Source of the DNA: Azospirillum oryzae
GTDB lineage: Bacteria; Pseudomonadota; Alphaproteobacteria; Azospirillales; Azospirillaceae
Assembly: GCF_900177515.1 (NCBI RefSeq)
Contig: NZ_FXAK01000007.1
Location: forward strand, 2,092,501 to 2,156,500
Reading direction: 5' to 3'
Length of the DNA: 64,000 bases
The notes below the pieces were generated by a model, which was not told the origin of the DNA, searched no databases, and worked only from the letters and a program-made list of their open reading frames with translations. Positions 40,786-55,835 of the stretch are shown here, one piece after another. The position numbers were made by a program, and so were the translations under genes. Every line of letters starts with the position of its first letter. The first letter of the stretch is position 1.

Positions 40786-42501
40786 TCAGACGCGGACCAG
40801 ATGGACCTCCGTCACCGGCTTCTTGCCGTGGGTCGCGTTGAAGCAGCGGCGTACGGCGATCCGCGCCGCCTCCTTCACCTGGGCATCGTCGGCCCGCGCC
40901 GACTTGGGCAGCATCGCCACCGACTCACGCACCGCATCCACCACGTCCAGCAGCAGGTCGCGGTCGGTCGCCTCGTCGATCAGCCCCATCACCGCCAGCT
41001 GCGGGGCGGTCATCAGCTCGCCCGTTCCGGTCATCACCAGCGTCACCACGGCGGCGCCGTTGTTCACCATGCGGTTGCGCGCGCGCATCATGCCGGTGTC
41101 GAGCGGCACCAGACGCTTGCCGTCCACCGCCATGCGTCCGGCGCGCACATTGGCCACCACTCGCGCGCCTTCCGGCCCGTCGAGCCGTAGGACTTCGCCG
41201 TTGGCCGGCACGATGCTGTGGGCGACCTGACACTCCTCCGCCAGGGCGGCATGGGCCTGCTGGTGGCGCTGCTCGCCATGAACAGGCACGGCGATGCGCG
41301 GGCGCACCCACTGGTACATGCGCACCAGCTCGTCCCGCGCCGGGTGGCCGGAGACATGGACCGGCGCCTCGTCCGCCGTGACCAGCTCAACGCCCTGGGC
41401 GACCAGCTGGTTCTGCATGCGGCCGATGGCGCGCTCATTGCCGGGGATCTCGCGGGAGGAGAAGATCACCACGTCGCCGCGCGACAGCGTGATCTGCGGA
41501 TGGTCGTTGGCGGCGATGCGGGCAAGGGCCGAGCGCGGCTCCCCCTGGCTGCCGGTGCAGATCAGCACCAGCTTCTCGCGCGGCAGGTAGCTGGCATCAT
41601 GCTCCGACAGGAATTTCGGCACGTCGGCGAGATAGCCGGTGGCCCGCGCCGCCTCGTTGATACGCCACAGCGATCGGCCGACCAGCGCCACATGGCGGTC
41701 ATGCGCGGCGGCGGCAGCGGCGATGCTCTCCAGCCGCGCCACATTGGTGGCGAAGCAGCTGACGGCAATGCGGCGGTCACGGTAGCGGCCGAACAGCTCC
41801 ATCAGAGCCGCGCGGACGGTCGCCTCCGACCCGGCGGCGCCCGGCACCAGCGCGTTGGTGCTGTCGCCGACCAGCGCCAGCACCCCCTCGTCGCCGATGG
41901 CGCGCAGCCGCTCCTCGTCGGCCGTCTCGCCGACCAGCGGATCGGGATCCAGCTTCCAGTCGCCTGTGTGCAGGACGGTGCCGGCCGAGGTGCGGATGGC
42001 GAGCGCGTTCGGCTCCGGGATCGAATGCGTCATGGTGACATATTCGACGGAGAAGGGACCGACCTCCACCGTGCCGCCCAGCGGGATCTCGTGGATCGGC
42101 ACCGAGCTGCTCAAGCCCTTCTCATGCAGCTTGGCGCGCAGGAACGCCGCGGTGAATGGCGTGCAATAGACGGGGCAGCGCAGTTCCGGCCACAGATATT
42201 GGACGGCGCCCAGATGGTCCTCATGCGCATGGGTCAGCACCAGACCGACCAGATCGCTGCGACGCTCGGCGATGAAGGTCGGGTCCGGCATGATGACGTC
42301 CAGCCCGGGCATGGTGTCGTCGGCAAAGGAGATGCCGAGGTCCACCATCAGCCATTTGCCCTGGTGCCCGTAGAGATTGAGGTTCATCCCAATCTCGCCG
42401 GAACCGCCGAGCGGGACAAAATACAGTGCGCCATCCTCCGGTACGAAGGTGTCCGCCGGGGCTTCGGACGTTCCGGCGGCTGTCTTGGAGGATTGTGTCA
42501 T
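40786..42501 (-). CDS. Ribonuclease J
   Basis: 571 residues from ATG at 42501. A metallo-beta-lactamase/beta-CASP ribonuclease with 5'-exonuclease and endonuclease activity in RNA decay. The zinc motif is LTHAHEDHLGA, with further ligands in MTHSIPE and TGDWKLD. The beta-CASP motif and a C-terminal dimerization domain follow. Typical of alphaproteobacteria, which often use both RNase E and RNase J. It overlaps coaX by four bases (ATGA). Confidence 0.95.
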   Translation of the reverse strand: MTQSSKTAAGTSEAPADTFVPEDGALYFVPLGGSGEIGMNLNLYGHQGKWLMVDLGISFADDTMPGLDVIMPDPTFIAERRSDLVGLVLTHAHEDHLGAVQYLWPELRCPVYCTPFTAAFLRAKLHEKGLSSSVPIHEIPLGGTVEVGPFSVEYVTMTHSIPEPNALAIRTSAGTVLHTGDWKLDPDPLVGETADEERLRAIGDEGVLALVGDSTNALVPGAAGSEATVRAALMELFGRYRDRRIAVSCFATNVARLESIAAAAAAHDRHVALVGRSLWRINEAARATGYLADVPKFLSEHDASYLPREKLVLICTGSQGEPRSALARIAANDHPQITLSRGDVVIFSSREIPGNERAIGRMQNQLVAQGVELVTADEAPVHVSGHPARDELVRMYQWVRPRIAVPVHGEQRHQQAHAALAEECQVAHSIVPANGEVLRLDGPEGARVVANVRAGRMAVDGKRLVPLDTGMMRARNRMVNNGAAVVTLVMTGTGELMTAPQLAVMGLIDEATDRDLLLDVVDAVRESVAMLPKSARADDAQVKEAARIAVRRCFNATHGKKPVTEVHLVRV

Positions 42502-43271
42502 TGGACCGTGTTGCGCTTGTGGATCAGGAGGAGACCGCGGAGCGTCAGCTCGTTGTCGGTGTGCTCGATGACATGGGTAGCCTTGGCGAAAAGAACAGCC
42601 AATCCGCCGGTGGCGACCACCCGCATCGGTTCGCCGTACTCCGCCCGGATGCGGGAAACCAGCCCTTCGATCAGCCCGACATACCCCCAGAAGATGCCGG
42701 ACTGCATGCAGGCGATGGTGTTCTTGCCGATCACCTCGGCCGGCGGCTGGATCTCGACGCGCGGGAGCTTGGACGCGGCCCTCTGCAGGGCCTCCAGCGA
42801 TAGGTTCAGCCCCGGCGCGATCACGCCGCCGCAGTAGTTGCCGTCGGCATCGACCACGTCGAAGGTGGTCGCCGTGCCGAAATCGATGACGATCAGCGGC
42901 GTCTTGTAGGTCGCGGCGGCAGCCACCGTGTTGACCAGACGGTCGGCACCGACCTCCTCCGGCCGGTCGACCAGCGCCTTGGCACCGAGGTCGACGCCGG
43001 GCTGGCCGACGATCACCGGCTCGCAGCCGAAATGATCCTTGCACAGCCGCTTCAGGTTGAAGGTGGCGCCGGGCACCACGCTGGCGATGATGGCGCCATG
43101 GATGTCGACCGGCTTCAGCCCCTTCAACGCCATCAGGTGGGTCAGCCACACCATGTATTCGTCGGAGGTGCGTTTCGGATCGGTCGCCGTGCGCCAGATG
43201 CCGCGCTGGCGGTCGCCGTCATAGATGGCGAACACCACGTTCGTGTTTCCGGCGTCGATGGCAAGCAGCAT
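42498..43271 (-). CDS. coaX: Type III pantothenate kinase CoaX
   Basis: 257 residues. Phosphorylates pantothenate, the first step of CoA synthesis, with the ASKHA fold. DAGNTN phosphate loop at 6-11, catalytic region DIHGAIIASVVPGA, and DFGTATTFD. It uses a monovalent cation and is not feedback inhibited by CoA, unlike CoaA. Lies between birA and the RNase J gene in a block that is conserved in alphaproteobacteria. Confidence 0.95.
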   Translation of the reverse strand: MLLAIDAGNTNVVFAIYDGDRQRGIWRTATDPKRTSDEYMVWLTHLMALKGLKPVDIHGAIIASVVPGATFNLKRLCKDHFGCEPVIVGQPGVDLGAKALVDRPEEVGADRLVNTVAAAATYKTPLIVIDFGTATTFDVVDADGNYCGGVIAPGLNLSLEALQRAASKLPRVEIQPPAEVIGKNTIACMQSGIFWGYVGLIEGLVSRIRAEYGEPMRVVATGGLAVLFAKATHVIEHTDNELTLRGLLLIHKRNTVQ

Positions 43272-43316
43272 GGCAAGGTCCTGAAGGCGGTGGGCGTTTG
43301 AACTCGGCTGACGGAC

Positions 43317-44111
43317 TCAGCTTTCGGGATGCGGCGCGAAGAACACGTCGCCGGCGGCGATCCGCTGGCGCGGCCCGCCGTCCGTTGGATCAAGCAACAG
43401 AACGCCGTCGCTGTCCAGATCGGCGAAGGTGCCGGAGATCGTCCGATCGGCCAGCCTGACCAGGATCGGCCCGCCCAGCCCCTTGGCCCGCGCCAGCCAC
43501 GCCTCGCGCACGGGTGCGAAACCATGGGCGCGCCAGCGGCCATACCAAGTCGCCAGATGCTCCGCATAGACCTCGAGCAGCGCGCCCGGTCCCATCGGCG
43601 GTGCGCCCTCGGCGATCAGGGAGGTGGCGCCGTAATCGACGGTCGCGGGAAAATGCCGCAGGTTGATGCCGACCCCCAGCACCACCCAGGCGACCTTGCC
43701 GTCGGCCGCCGGCTCCGACTCGAGCAGGATGCCCGACAGCTTGCGGTCATGCACCAGAACGTCGTTTGGCCATTTGCAGCGAACACCGCTCGGATCGGGA
43801 AGGACCGACTCGGCAGTTTCGGCGATGGCAAGCGCCGCAACGAACGATATCTGCGCCGCCTCCGCCGGCGGCAGACCGGGCCGCAGGATGGTCGTGCTGT
43901 AGAGGTTGCCCTCGGGAGAGGTCCAAGCCCGGCCACGGCGGCCACGGCCGCTGTCCTGCCGACGGGCCCAGACGATGGTGCCTTCCGGCGCCCCTGAACG
44001 CGACAAGGCCTTCGCTTCGTCGTTCGTGCTGCCGACGGAGTCGAAGGCCTTGACCTGGAAGCCCGGAGGCAGGCGCAGTCGCGCCGCCTCCGCTTCAAGC
44101 GATAGCGTCAT
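43317..44111 (-). CDS. birA: Biotin-acetyl-CoA-carboxylase ligase BirA, non-regulatory
   Basis: 264 residues from ATG at 44111. Attaches biotin to carboxylases. The biotinyl-5'-AMP loop GRGRRGRAW is at 55-63, followed by KWPNDVLV. There is no N-terminal helix-turn-helix, so it is a group I enzyme that does not repress the bio operon. It lies 10 bases after nuoN. Confidence 0.94.
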   Translation of the reverse strand: MTLSLEAEAARLRLPPGFQVKAFDSVGSTNDEAKALSRSGAPEGTIVWARRQDSGRGRRGRAWTSPEGNLYSTTILRPGLPPAEAAQISFVAALAIAETAESVLPDPSGVRCKWPNDVLVHDRKLSGILLESEPAADGKVAWVVLGVGINLRHFPATVDYGATSLIAEGAPPMGPGALLEVYAEHLATWYGRWRAHGFAPVREAWLARAKGLGGPILVRLADRTISGTFADLDSDGVLLLDPTDGGPRQRIAAGDVFFAPHPES

Positions 44112-44121
44112 CGGTAGGATG

Positions 44122-45570
44122 TCACCCGGCGAACAGGGCCGCCGCGGCAGCCGCCGCACCGTTCAGGATCGGCGCCGGAGCGACGAAGAACAGCAGGGTG
44201 AACAGGCTGGTCAGCACCAGGACGCCGGTCATGCCGTCGTCGTCGACCTTGTCGACCACCACCACGGGCTCATCGAAATACATGATCTTGATGATGCGCA
44301 GATAGTAGAAGGCGCCCACGACGCTGGTCAGCACACCGACGACCGCCAGCGTGTACTCCTGGGCGGCAATGGCGGCGAGGAAGACGTACAGCTTGCCGAA
44401 GAAGCCGGCCATCGGCGGGATGCCGGCCATGGAGAACATGAAGATCGCCATGGTCGCGGCCAGCATCGGATTGGTCTTCGACAGGCCGGCGAAGTCCTTG
44501 ATCTCCTCCAGCATCTGGCCCTTGGCCTTCATGCTCAGGATGACCGCGAAGGCGCCGATGTTCATGGCGATGTAGAGCGCCATGTAGATCAGCACGCCGC
44601 GCACGCCGTCCTGCGTGCCGGTGGTCAGGCCCACCAGCGCGTAACCGACATGGCCGATGGAGCTGTAGGCCATCAGGCGCTTGATGTTGGTCTGCATGAT
44701 GGCGACGAAGGAACCGATCACCATCGACAGGATGGCGGTCGCCACCAGCACCTGATGCCACTGGGCGGCGAGATGGCCGAACGGCTCCATCACCACGCGG
44801 GTCAGCAGGGCGATGGCCGCCACCTTCGGCGCCGCAGCGAAGAAAGCGGTGACCGGGGTCGGCGCACCCTCATACACGTCCGGCGTCCACATGTGGAACG
44901 GAGCGGCCGAGACCTTGAAGGCCAGACCGGCCATCACGAAGACGAGGCCGATCACCAGACCCGGTGACACATGGGCACCGCCGGCGAACAGCGCCGCGAC
45001 CTTGTCGAAGGAGGTGGTGCCGGCGAAGCCGTAGACCAGCGAAGCACCGTACAGCAGCATGCCCGAGGAGAGCGAGCCGAGGACGAAATACTTCAGACCG
45101 GCTTCCGAGGACTTGCCGCTGTCGCGGCGGAAGGCGGCGATGACATAGAGCGCCAGGCTCTGCGTCTCCAGGCCGACATACAGCGAGATGAAATCGTTGG
45201 CCGAAATCATCATCAGCATGCCGAGCGTGGCGAAGATCATCAGCACCGGGAACTCGAAGCGGGCCATTTGCTCCCGCTCGTTGAAGCCGAGCGAGAGGAT
45301 GACCGCGAAGGCCGCGGAGACCAGCACCAGCACCTTCATGAAGACGCCGAAGGCATCCATCACGAACATGCCGTTGAAGGTGACAACCCGGCCGCTGCCG
45401 TAGCCCATCGCCAGGACGGCGGCGAGCAGCATGCAGACGATCGCCAGATAGGAGACGGGACGGGTGAAGCCGTCACCGCGGAACACGCCCAGCATCAGCA
45501 GGGCGACGCCCGAGAGCGCCAGGAAGATCTCCGGCAGGGCCGGCCAGATGTCGGGAAACACTGCGGTCAT
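44122..45570 (-). CDS. nuoN: NADH-quinone oxidoreductase subunit N
   Basis: 482 residues from ATG at 45570. One of three antiporter-like proton-channel subunits of the membrane arm. About 14 helices, with the conserved TM7/TM8 Lys region [20 protein letters not shown] and [20 protein letters not shown]. Last gene of the nuo operon, 13 bases after nuoM and 10 before birA. Confidence 0.95.
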   Translation of the reverse strand: MTAVFPDIWPALPEIFLALSGVALLMLGVFRGDGFTRPVSYLAIVCMLLAAVLAMGYGSGRVVTFNGMFVMDAFGVFMKVLVLVSAAFAVILSLGFNEREQMARFEFPVLMIFATLGMLMMISANDFISLYVGLETQSLALYVIAAFRRDSGKSSEAGLKYFVLGSLSSGMLLYGASLVYGFAGTTSFDKVAALFAGGAHVSPGLVIGLVFVMAGLAFKVSAAPFHMWTPDVYEGAPTPVTAFFAAAPKVAAIALLTRVVMEPFGHLAAQWHQVLVATAILSMVIGSFVAIMQTNIKRLMAYSSIGHVGYALVGLTTGTQDGVRGVLIYMALYIAMNIGAFAVILSMKAKGQMLEEIKDFAGLSKTNPMLAATMAIFMFSMAGIPPMAGFFGKLYVFLAAIAAQEYTLAVVGVLTSVVGAFYYLRIIKIMYFDEPVVVVDKVDDDGMTGVLVLTSLFTLLFFVAPAPILNGAAAAAAALFAG

Positions 45571-45583
45571 GTCGAAGAACCCC

Positions 45584-47110
45584 TTACCGAGCGGCGACCG
45601 AGACACCGGACGCGGCGTGCGACGCGGCCAGCTTGGTCTGGTAGGTCTGGATCAGCTGCTCGACCGATGCCGAGGTGACGTTCAGGAAGCTGCTGGGATA
45701 GACGCCCATCCACAGGACCACGGCGATCAGCGGCACGAACACCGCGATTTCGCGCGGGGTCATGTCGAACATCGCCTTGACGTCCGGCTTGGTCAGCTTG
45801 CCGTAGACGACGCGACGGTACAGCCACAGCGCGTATGCGGCGCCGAGAACCATGCCGGTGGCGGCCAGGGCGGCGACCCAGGTGTTGTCGCGGAAGACGC
45901 CCATCAGCACCAGGAACTCGCCGACGAAGCCGGCGGTGCCCGGCAGGCCGACCGAGGCCATGGTCATGAACAGGAAGACCACCGCGTATTTCGGCATGTT
46001 CTTCACGAGGCCGCCGTAGCGGGCGATCTCGCGGGTGTGCAGCCGGTCATAGACGACGCCGACGCACAGGAACAGCGCACCCGACACCACGCCGTGCGAC
46101 AGCATCTGGAACACCGAGCCTTCGATGCCCTGCTGGTTCAGCGCGAACATGCCGATGGTGACGAAGCCCATGTGGGCGACCGACGAGTAGGCGATCAGCT
46201 TCTTCATGTCCTCCTGGGCGAGAGCGACCAGCGAGGTGTAGATCACGGCGACGACCGACAGCGTGTAGATCAGCGGCGCGAAATACTCGGTCGCTTCCGG
46301 CAGGATCGGAATGTTGAAGCGCAGGAAGCCGTACCCGCCCATCTTCAGCAGCACGCCGGCCAGGATCACCGAACCGGCGGTCGGCGCCTCGACGTGGGCG
46401 TCCGGCAGCCAGGTGTGGACCGGCCACATCGGCACCTTCACCGCGAAGGACGCGAAGAAGGCCAGCCACAGCCACAGCTGCATGGAGCGGGGGAACTGGG
46501 TGGCGGTGATGGTCGGGATGTCGGTGGTGCCGGCCACATAATACATGGCCAGGATCGCCAGCAGCATCAGGACCGAGCCGAGCAGCGTGTAGAGGAAGAA
46601 CTTGAAGGCGGCATAGACGCGGCGCGGACCGCCCCAGACACCGATGATCAGGAACATCGGGATCAGGACGCCTTCGAAGAACATGTAGAACAGCACGAAG
46701 TCCAGCGCGCAGAACATCCCGATCATCAGGGTTTCCAGCGCCAGGAAGGCGATCATGTATTCCTTCAGGCGAACCTGCACCGACTCCCAGCTCGCCAGGA
46801 TGCACAGCGGCATCAGGAAGCCGGACAGGACGACGAACAGCACCGAAATGCCGTCGACGCCCATGTGGTAGTTGATGCCGAACTCAGGGATCCAGCCCGC
46901 CTTCTCGACCATCTGGTAGCCGGGATTGCGCGGATCGAAGTTGGCCCAGACCAGCAGGGTCAGGACGAAGGTGACGAGGGTCGTCCACAGCGAGATGTAC
47001 CGCACGTTCCGCAGCACGTCCGGGGAATTGCCCCGGCAGAACAGCAGGATCAGCGCGACGCCCACGAGCGGCAGGAAGGTCGCGAACGACAGGATCGGCC
47101 AGCTAGCCAT
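45584..47110 (-). CDS. nuoM: NADH-quinone oxidoreductase subunit M
   Basis: 508 residues. Antiporter-like proton-channel subunit. The catalytic Glu helix ([20 protein letters not shown]) and the Lys/His helix with [20 protein letters not shown] are intact. Starts 25 bases after nuoL. Confidence 0.96.
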   Translation of the reverse strand: MASWPILSFATFLPLVGVALILLFCRGNSPDVLRNVRYISLWTTLVTFVLTLLVWANFDPRNPGYQMVEKAGWIPEFGINYHMGVDGISVLFVVLSGFLMPLCILASWESVQVRLKEYMIAFLALETLMIGMFCALDFVLFYMFFEGVLIPMFLIIGVWGGPRRVYAAFKFFLYTLLGSVLMLLAILAMYYVAGTTDIPTITATQFPRSMQLWLWLAFFASFAVKVPMWPVHTWLPDAHVEAPTAGSVILAGVLLKMGGYGFLRFNIPILPEATEYFAPLIYTLSVVAVIYTSLVALAQEDMKKLIAYSSVAHMGFVTIGMFALNQQGIEGSVFQMLSHGVVSGALFLCVGVVYDRLHTREIARYGGLVKNMPKYAVVFLFMTMASVGLPGTAGFVGEFLVLMGVFRDNTWVAALAATGMVLGAAYALWLYRRVVYGKLTKPDVKAMFDMTPREIAVFVPLIAVVLWMGVYPSSFLNVTSASVEQLIQTYQTKLAASHAASGVSVAAR

Positions 47111-47135
47111 TGTTGTTGTTCTCCTTCGAAACCGC

Positions 47136-49250
47136 TCAGCCGAAGACCGACAGCCAGGCGACGAGCAGGACGACCCCGATCACCATGGCAAAGGCGTAAT
47201 GATAGACGTACCCCGACTGCAGCCGGCTGGCGCGTGCCGCGACGTCGCGGGTGGCGGCGGCGATGCCGTCCGGACCCACGCCGTCGATCACCGCCCCGTC
47301 GCCCGACTTCCACAGGCCGTAGCCCAGGGCCTTGGCCGGACGGGTGAACAGCGCGTCATACAGCTCGTCGAAATACCACTTGTTGTAGAGGAACTGGTGG
47401 ATGCCGCGGAATGTGCCGGCGATCTTGCCCGGCAGGCGCGGCATCTGGATATAGCCGATATAGGCCATGGCAATGCCGATCAGGCCGACCACCAGCGGAG
47501 CGATGGCGACCCAGCCCGGGGTGTGGTGGTGCGCAGCCTCGACAGCGTCGTGGTCGGCCAGGACCATGATGGCCTTGCCCCAGAACTCCGCGCGGTCATG
47601 ACCGACGAAATATTCGTGGAAGCCGACACCGGCGAACAGGGCTCCCAGCGTCAGCACCGCCAGCGGGACCAGCATGACGACAGGCGACTCATGGGCGTGG
47701 TCGTACACTTCCTTGTCCATCCGCGGCGTGCCGTGGAAGGTCATGAACAGCAGGCGCCAGGAGTAGAAGGCAGTCAGCAGCGCCGCGGCAATGCCCAGGG
47801 CGAAGGCGAAGCGCCCCACCCCGCTGCCGGAGGCGAAGGCCGCCTCCAGGATCATGTCCTTGGAATAGTAGCCGGCGAAGAAGGGCAGACCGGCGAGCGC
47901 CAGATTGCCGATCCACATCACCGCATAGGTGAAGGGGATCTTGCGCCAGACGCCGCCCATCTTCCGCATGTCCTGCTCATGGTGCAGGGCATGTATGACC
48001 GAGCCGGCGCCAAGGAACAGCAGGGCCTTGAAGAAGGCATGCGTGAACAGGTGGAACATGGCCGCGCCGTAGGCGGAGACGCCGGCGGCGAAGAACATGT
48101 AGCCGAGCTGCGACATCGTCGAATAGGCGATGACGCGCTTGATGTCGAACTGGGTGAAACCGATGGTCGCCGCGACGAAGGCGGTCAGGCCGCCGACCAC
48201 CGTCACCACCTCGAGCGCCGTCGGGGCGTATTCGAACACGGGCGACAGGCGGCAGACCATGAAGACGCCGGCGGTCACCATGGTGGCGGCGTGGATGAGC
48301 GCCGACACCGGGGTCGGGCCTTCCATCGCGTCCGGCAGCCAGGTGTGCAGGCCGAGCTGCGCCGACTTGCCCATGGCGCCCATGAACAGCAGCAGGCAGG
48401 CGATGGTCAGGCCGTTGAAGTCCCAGCTGAGGAAATGAAGCGTCTCGCCGGTCAGCGTCGGAGCCTTGGCGAAGATCGTGTCGAACTGGACCGACCCGGT
48501 CAGCACGAAGATCGCGAAGATGCCGAGCGCGAAGCCGAAGTCGCCGACGCGGTTGACCAGGAAGGCCTTCATCGCGGCGGCGTTGGCCGACGGCTTCTCG
48601 TACCAGAAGTTGATCAGCAGGTAGGAGGCCAGACCGACGCCCTCCCAGCCGAAGAACAGCTGGACCAGATTGTCGGCCGTCACCAGCATCAGCATGGCGA
48701 AGGTGAACAGCGACAGGTAGCCCATGAAACGCGGCTTCTGCGGGTCCTCGGCCATGTAGCCAATGGAATAGACGTGCACGCAGGCCGAGACGGTGTTGAC
48801 GACGATCAGCATCACCGCAGTGAGCTGGTCGACGCGCAGCGCCCACTTCACGTCCAGCGTGCCGCTCTGGATCCAGGTCATCAGCTCGATCGTGCGCGGA
48901 TTGCCGTGCACGGCGACGTCGAAGAACAGGATCCAGGACAGGATCGCCGAGACGATGACGGCACCCGCGGTCACGAACTGCGAGACCCGGTCGCCCACGG
49001 TCGGCGGGCCGGCGACGACGTGATGGTCGTCGTGGGCGTCGTCGTGCGCGTGGTCCAGCTCGTCGTGCGAGATGTGGTGGGAATGATCGTCATGGGCATG
49101 GGCGATCTGGGCATGCCCATGATCGTCATGACCATGACCGTGGCTTCCGTGACCCGCAGCAGCCGGCTCGGCCTTCGGCCCGCCGAACAGCGCGATCGAT
49201 CCGGCGACGAGGAACGCCAGGAGCGGAAGGAATACGACTAGCACTTCCAT
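47136..49250 (-). CDS. nuoL: NADH-quinone oxidoreductase subunit L with a His-rich insertion
   Basis: 704 residues, about 90 longer than E. coli NuoL (613). The distal antiporter-like subunit. Conserved [40 protein letters not shown] and [15 protein letters not shown] are present, as is the long C-terminal lateral helix. Between the first helix (5-23) and the second, residues 34-77 form a loop with 17 His and many Asp, which is not part of the usual family. It could bind divalent metal. Confidence 0.96.
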   Translation of the reverse strand: MEVLVVFLPLLAFLVAGSIALFGGPKAEPAAAGHGSHGHGHDDHGHAQIAHAHDDHSHHISHDELDHAHDDAHDDHHVVAGPPTVGDRVSQFVTAGAVIVSAILSWILFFDVAVHGNPRTIELMTWIQSGTLDVKWALRVDQLTAVMLIVVNTVSACVHVYSIGYMAEDPQKPRFMGYLSLFTFAMLMLVTADNLVQLFFGWEGVGLASYLLINFWYEKPSANAAAMKAFLVNRVGDFGFALGIFAIFVLTGSVQFDTIFAKAPTLTGETLHFLSWDFNGLTIACLLLFMGAMGKSAQLGLHTWLPDAMEGPTPVSALIHAATMVTAGVFMVCRLSPVFEYAPTALEVVTVVGGLTAFVAATIGFTQFDIKRVIAYSTMSQLGYMFFAAGVSAYGAAMFHLFTHAFFKALLFLGAGSVIHALHHEQDMRKMGGVWRKIPFTYAVMWIGNLALAGLPFFAGYYSKDMILEAAFASGSGVGRFAFALGIAAALLTAFYSWRLLFMTFHGTPRMDKEVYDHAHESPVVMLVPLAVLTLGALFAGVGFHEYFVGHDRAEFWGKAIMVLADHDAVEAAHHHTPGWVAIAPLVVGLIGIAMAYIGYIQMPRLPGKIAGTFRGIHQFLYNKWYFDELYDALFTRPAKALGYGLWKSGDGAVIDGVGPDGIAAATRDVAARASRLQSGYVYHYAFAMVIGVVLLVAWLSVFG

Positions 49251-49259
49251 GGCGCCGCC

Positions 49260-49568
49260 TCAGCCCTTCATCATGTTGATGTCTTCGACTCGGATCGAGC
49301 CGCGGTTGCGGAAGTAGACCACCAGGATGGCGAGGCCGATGGCCGCCTCGGCGGCGGCGACGGTCAGGATGATCATGGCGAAGATCTGGCCGACCAGATC
49401 GTGCAGGAAGGTCGAGAAGGCGACGAGGTTCAGGTTCACCGCCAGCAGCATCATCTCGATCGACATCAGGATGATGATGACGTTCTTCCGGTTCAGGAAG
49501 ATCCCCAGCACACCCAGCGTGAAGATGATGGCCGAGACCGTCAGATAATGTCCGAGACCGATCTCCAT
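49260..49568 (-). CDS. nuoK: NADH-quinone oxidoreductase subunit K
   Basis: 102 residues from ATG at 49568, matching the family start [11 protein letters not shown]; a GTG at 49574 overlaps the nuoJ stop and is less likely. Three helices, with the conserved Glu residues in [16 protein letters not shown] and [13 protein letters not shown] that form part of the proton path. 9 bases before nuoL. Confidence 0.95.
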   Translation of the reverse strand: MEIGLGHYLTVSAIIFTLGVLGIFLNRKNVIIILMSIEMMLLAVNLNLVAFSTFLHDLVGQIFAMIILTVAAAEAAIGLAILVVYFRNRGSIRVEDINMMKG

Positions 49569-49570
49569 GA

Positions 49571-50185
49571 TCACACGCCCTCCCCGGTCGAGACCTTGCG
49601 GATAGCGACCACGTCTTCCCGGCGACGGGCGATCTGGACGCCGATGTTCTGTTTGCGCACGCCCGGACGATGCCGCAGCGTCAGCACGATCGCGCCGATC
49701 ATGGCGATCAGCAGAACGATGCCCGACGCCTGGAACAGGTAGACGTACTGCGTGTACATCAGCCGTCCCAGCGCATGGGTGTTCGTCACCTGATCGAGCG
49801 CCGGCGTCGGCGCGCCGGCGATGGCGGCGACGTTCGGAGCCACGATCCAGCCGCCGAGCACGGCGGCCAGTTCGGCCAGCAGGATCAACCCGACCAGCGC
49901 GCCCAGCGGCAGCGCTTCCATCGCACCCTTGCGCAGCTCGCGGAAGTTGATGTCGAGCATCATCACCACGAACAGGAACAGCACGGCGACGGCGCCGACA
50001 TAGACGATGACGAGGATCATCGCGATGAACTCGGCGCCCATCAGGACGCAGAGACCGGCCGCCTGGAAAAAGGCGAGGATCAGGAAAAGGACCGAATGAA
50101 CGGGGTTCCGCGCCGAGATGACCATCACACCGGAGGCCACCAGCAGCGCGGCGAACACGTAGAAGGCGATGCCTTGGAGTATCAT
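49571..50185 (-). CDS. nuoJ: NADH-quinone oxidoreductase subunit J
   Basis: 204 residues. Five helices, with the mobile TM3 segment [20 protein letters not shown] and a C-terminal cytoplasmic tail. Couples the quinone site to the antiporter chain. Follows nuoI by 18 bases. Confidence 0.95.
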   Translation of the reverse strand: MILQGIAFYVFAALLVASGVMVISARNPVHSVLFLILAFFQAAGLCVLMGAEFIAMILVIVYVGAVAVLFLFVVMMLDINFRELRKGAMEALPLGALVGLILLAELAAVLGGWIVAPNVAAIAGAPTPALDQVTNTHALGRLMYTQYVYLFQASGIVLLIAMIGAIVLTLRHRPGVRKQNIGVQIARRREDVVAIRKVSTGEGV

Positions 50186-50203
50186 CGTTTTTCTCGCTTC
50201 CGC

Positions 50204-50692
50204 TTACCGGTAGGGAGCCTCGGCCGCGAGGTTCTGGGCGATTTCCGCCTCCCAGCGGTCGCCGTTCGCCAGCAGCTTCTGCTTGTTGTAGAAAAGCTCT
50301 TCACGGGATTCGGTGGAGAACTCGAAGTTCGGCCCCATGACCACCGCATCGACCGGGCAGGCTTCCTGGCACAGGCCGCAGTAGATGCACTTGGTCATGT
50401 CGATGTCGTAGCGCGTGGTGCGGCGGCTGCCGTCGTCGCGCGGTTCGGCCTCGATGGTGATGGCGAGAGCCGGGCACACCGCTTCGCACAGCTTGCACGC
50501 GATGCAGCGCTCCTCGCCGTTCGCATAACGGCGGAGCACATGCTCACCGCGGAAGCGGGAGCTGATGGGGCCCTTCTCATAGGGGTAGTTGATCGTGACC
50601 TTGGGCTTGAACATGTAGCGCAAGGTCAGCGCCATGCCGCCCAGCAGCTCGGTCAGGAACAGGCTGCGCGCCGCGCGGTCGAGGAACGCCAT
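50204..50692 (-). CDS. nuoI: NADH-quinone oxidoreductase subunit I
   Basis: 162 residues from ATG at 50692. Peripheral-arm subunit with two [4Fe-4S] clusters (N6a and N6b): [12 protein letters not shown] and [12 protein letters not shown]. Amphipathic N-terminal helix for membrane contact. Length equals the alphaproteobacterial/mitochondrial TYKY type. A 107-base gap separates it from nuoH and holds nothing I can name. Confidence 0.96.
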   Translation of the reverse strand: MAFLDRAARSLFLTELLGGMALTLRYMFKPKVTINYPYEKGPISSRFRGEHVLRRYANGEERCIACKLCEAVCPALAITIEAEPRDDGSRRTTRYDIDMTKCIYCGLCQEACPVDAVVMGPNFEFSTESREELFYNKQKLLANGDRWEAEIAQNLAAEAPYR

Positions 50693-50799
50693 GGCCTCTT
50701 CGTCTCCTTCCTCGCCGGCGGCCGCCCTTTGGTCGGGCGGCTCGCCGGCACTCAAATCGACATGTCGATGGTGGGTTCGGTGCAGGCTTTCGCCGTCGC

Positions 50800-51802
50800 T
50801 TACTTCGGCAGCCAGCCGAAGGTCACCAGGACGCCGGCGGTCAGCACGACCCAGAACAGCGACAGGGGCAGGAAGACCTTCCAACCCAGCCGCATCAACT
50901 GGTCGTAGCGGTAGCGAGGCACGGTGGCGCGAACCCAGACATAGGTGAACAGGCAGAACGCGATCTTCAGCGCGAACCACACGATACCCGGCACCCAGGT
51001 GAAGGGCGCGAAGGGCAGCGGGGGCAGCCAGCCGCCGAGGAACAGGATGCTCGTCATCGCGCTCATCAGGATCATGTTGGCGTATTCGCCAAGGAAGAAG
51101 AGCGCGAAGGGAGCCGAGCTGTACTCGACCATGAAGCCGGCGACCAGCTCCGACTCGCCTTCCGGCAGATCGAAGGGGGCGCGGTTGGTTTCCGCGAGCG
51201 CCGAGATGAAGAACATCACGAACATCGGCAGCAGCGGGATGCAGAACCAGACCGTCTCCTGGGCCCGCACGATGTCGGTCAGGTTCAGCGAACCGACGCA
51301 CAGCAGCACGGTGATGATGATGAGGCCCATCGAGACCTCGTAGGACACCATCTGTGCCGCGGAGCGGAGCGCACCGAGGAAGGCGTAGCGCGAGTTCGAG
51401 GCCCAGCCGGCCATCACGATGCCGTACACGCCCAGCGAGGAGATCGCGAACAGGTACAGCACGCCGACGTTGATGTTGGACAGCACCACCCCGTAGTCGA
51501 ACGGGATGACCGCCCAGGCGATCAGCGCCAGGAAGAAGGTCAGCATCGGTGCGACATAGAACACGATGCGGTTGGCGCCTTCCGGCAGGATCTGCTCCTT
51601 GGCGAACAGCTTCAGGCCGTCGGCGAAGGGCTGCATCAGGCCGAATGGACCGACGATCGCCGGGCCCTGGCGCAGTTGCATCGCGCCCATGATCTTGCGC
51701 TCGGCATAGGTCATGAAGGCGACGGCCACCAGCAGAGGCACGGTGATCGCCAGGATTTGCAGGACCATAATGATCAGCGGCAGGAGGAAGCCGCTCCAGA
51801 AC

Positions 51803-51810
<8 letters not shown>
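50800..51810 (-). CDS. nuoH: NADH-quinone oxidoreductase subunit H
   Basis: 336 residues, eight helices. Forms the quinone-binding chamber with NuoB/NuoD. Conserved [20 protein letters not shown] and the acidic loop [20 protein letters not shown] are clear. Start overlaps the nuoG stop by eight bases. Confidence 0.96.
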
Positions 51811-53866
<2,056 letters not shown>

Positions 53867-53881
53867 GGGAACGGGAACTCC

Positions 53882-55171
<1,290 letters not shown>

Positions 55172-55187
55172 CGCTGTCCCCTCCCCC

Positions 55188-55835
55188 TCAATCGTCCGCT
55201 TGCGCGGTGGTGGCGTCCGCTTGCGCGGTGGTGAAAGCCTTCAGCGTCGTCGGGCCGCCGACCGGCTCCGAGGACTGACGGCCGATCTGCGAACCGGGCT
55301 TGGGCGTCTCGCCGCGCGCCAGCGCGTCGAGGATGCGCTCCATATGCTCTGGGCCGACGTCTTCGTAGTAATCGTCACCGATCTGCACAACCGGCGCGTT
55401 GACGCAGGCGCCCGAGCATTCGACCTCGCCCAGCGTGAACTGGCCGTCGGCCGTGGTCTCGCCCACCTCGATGCCGAGCTTCTTCTTGCAGGTGTGGACG
55501 ATCTCGTCCGACCCGCGCAGCCAGCAGGGGGTGGTGGTGCAGACCTGGACGTGGTGCCGGCCGACCGGGGTCTTGTTGTACATCGTGTAGAAGGTCGCGA
55601 CCTCGTACACGCGGATGCGCGGCATGCCCAGCAGGTCGGCCACGGCGTCCATGGCGACGCGCGGCAGCCAGCCGCCGTTCTGACGCTGGGCCACGTCCAG
55701 CAGCGGCATGCAGGCGCTGGCCTGCTTGCCTTCCGGGTACTTGGCGATGATGCGCTTCGCCAGTTCCAGGTTTTCCTGGGTGAAGGTGAAGCTGGTCGGC
55801 TCGGCGTGGCCGTGATCGGAAGCGGGCGCGCTCAT
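55188..55835 (-). CDS. nuoE: NADH-quinone oxidoreductase subunit E
   Basis: 215 residues from ATG at 55835. Thioredoxin-like [2Fe-2S] N1a subunit with Cys ligands in [10 protein letters not shown] and [11 protein letters not shown]. The C-terminal tail ends with a duplicated TTAQAD segment made by an 18-base tandem repeat, outside the conserved fold. Overlaps nuoD by four bases. Confidence 0.96.
   Translation of the reverse strand: MSAPASDHGHAEPTSFTFTQENLELAKRIIAKYPEGKQASACMPLLDVAQRQNGGWLPRVAMDAVADLLGMPRIRVYEVATFYTMYNKTPVGRHHVQVCTTTPCWLRGSDEIVHTCKKKLGIEVGETTADGQFTLGEVECSGACVNAPVVQIGDDYYEDVGPEHMERILDALARGETPKPGSQIGRQSSEPVGGPTTLKAFTTAQADATTAQADD

Noticed and set aside
49020-49165. CAT/CAC-rich region that looks repetitive at DNA level
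   Set aside because: Not a CRISPR or satellite: the spacing is irregular and explained by His and Asp codons of NuoL.
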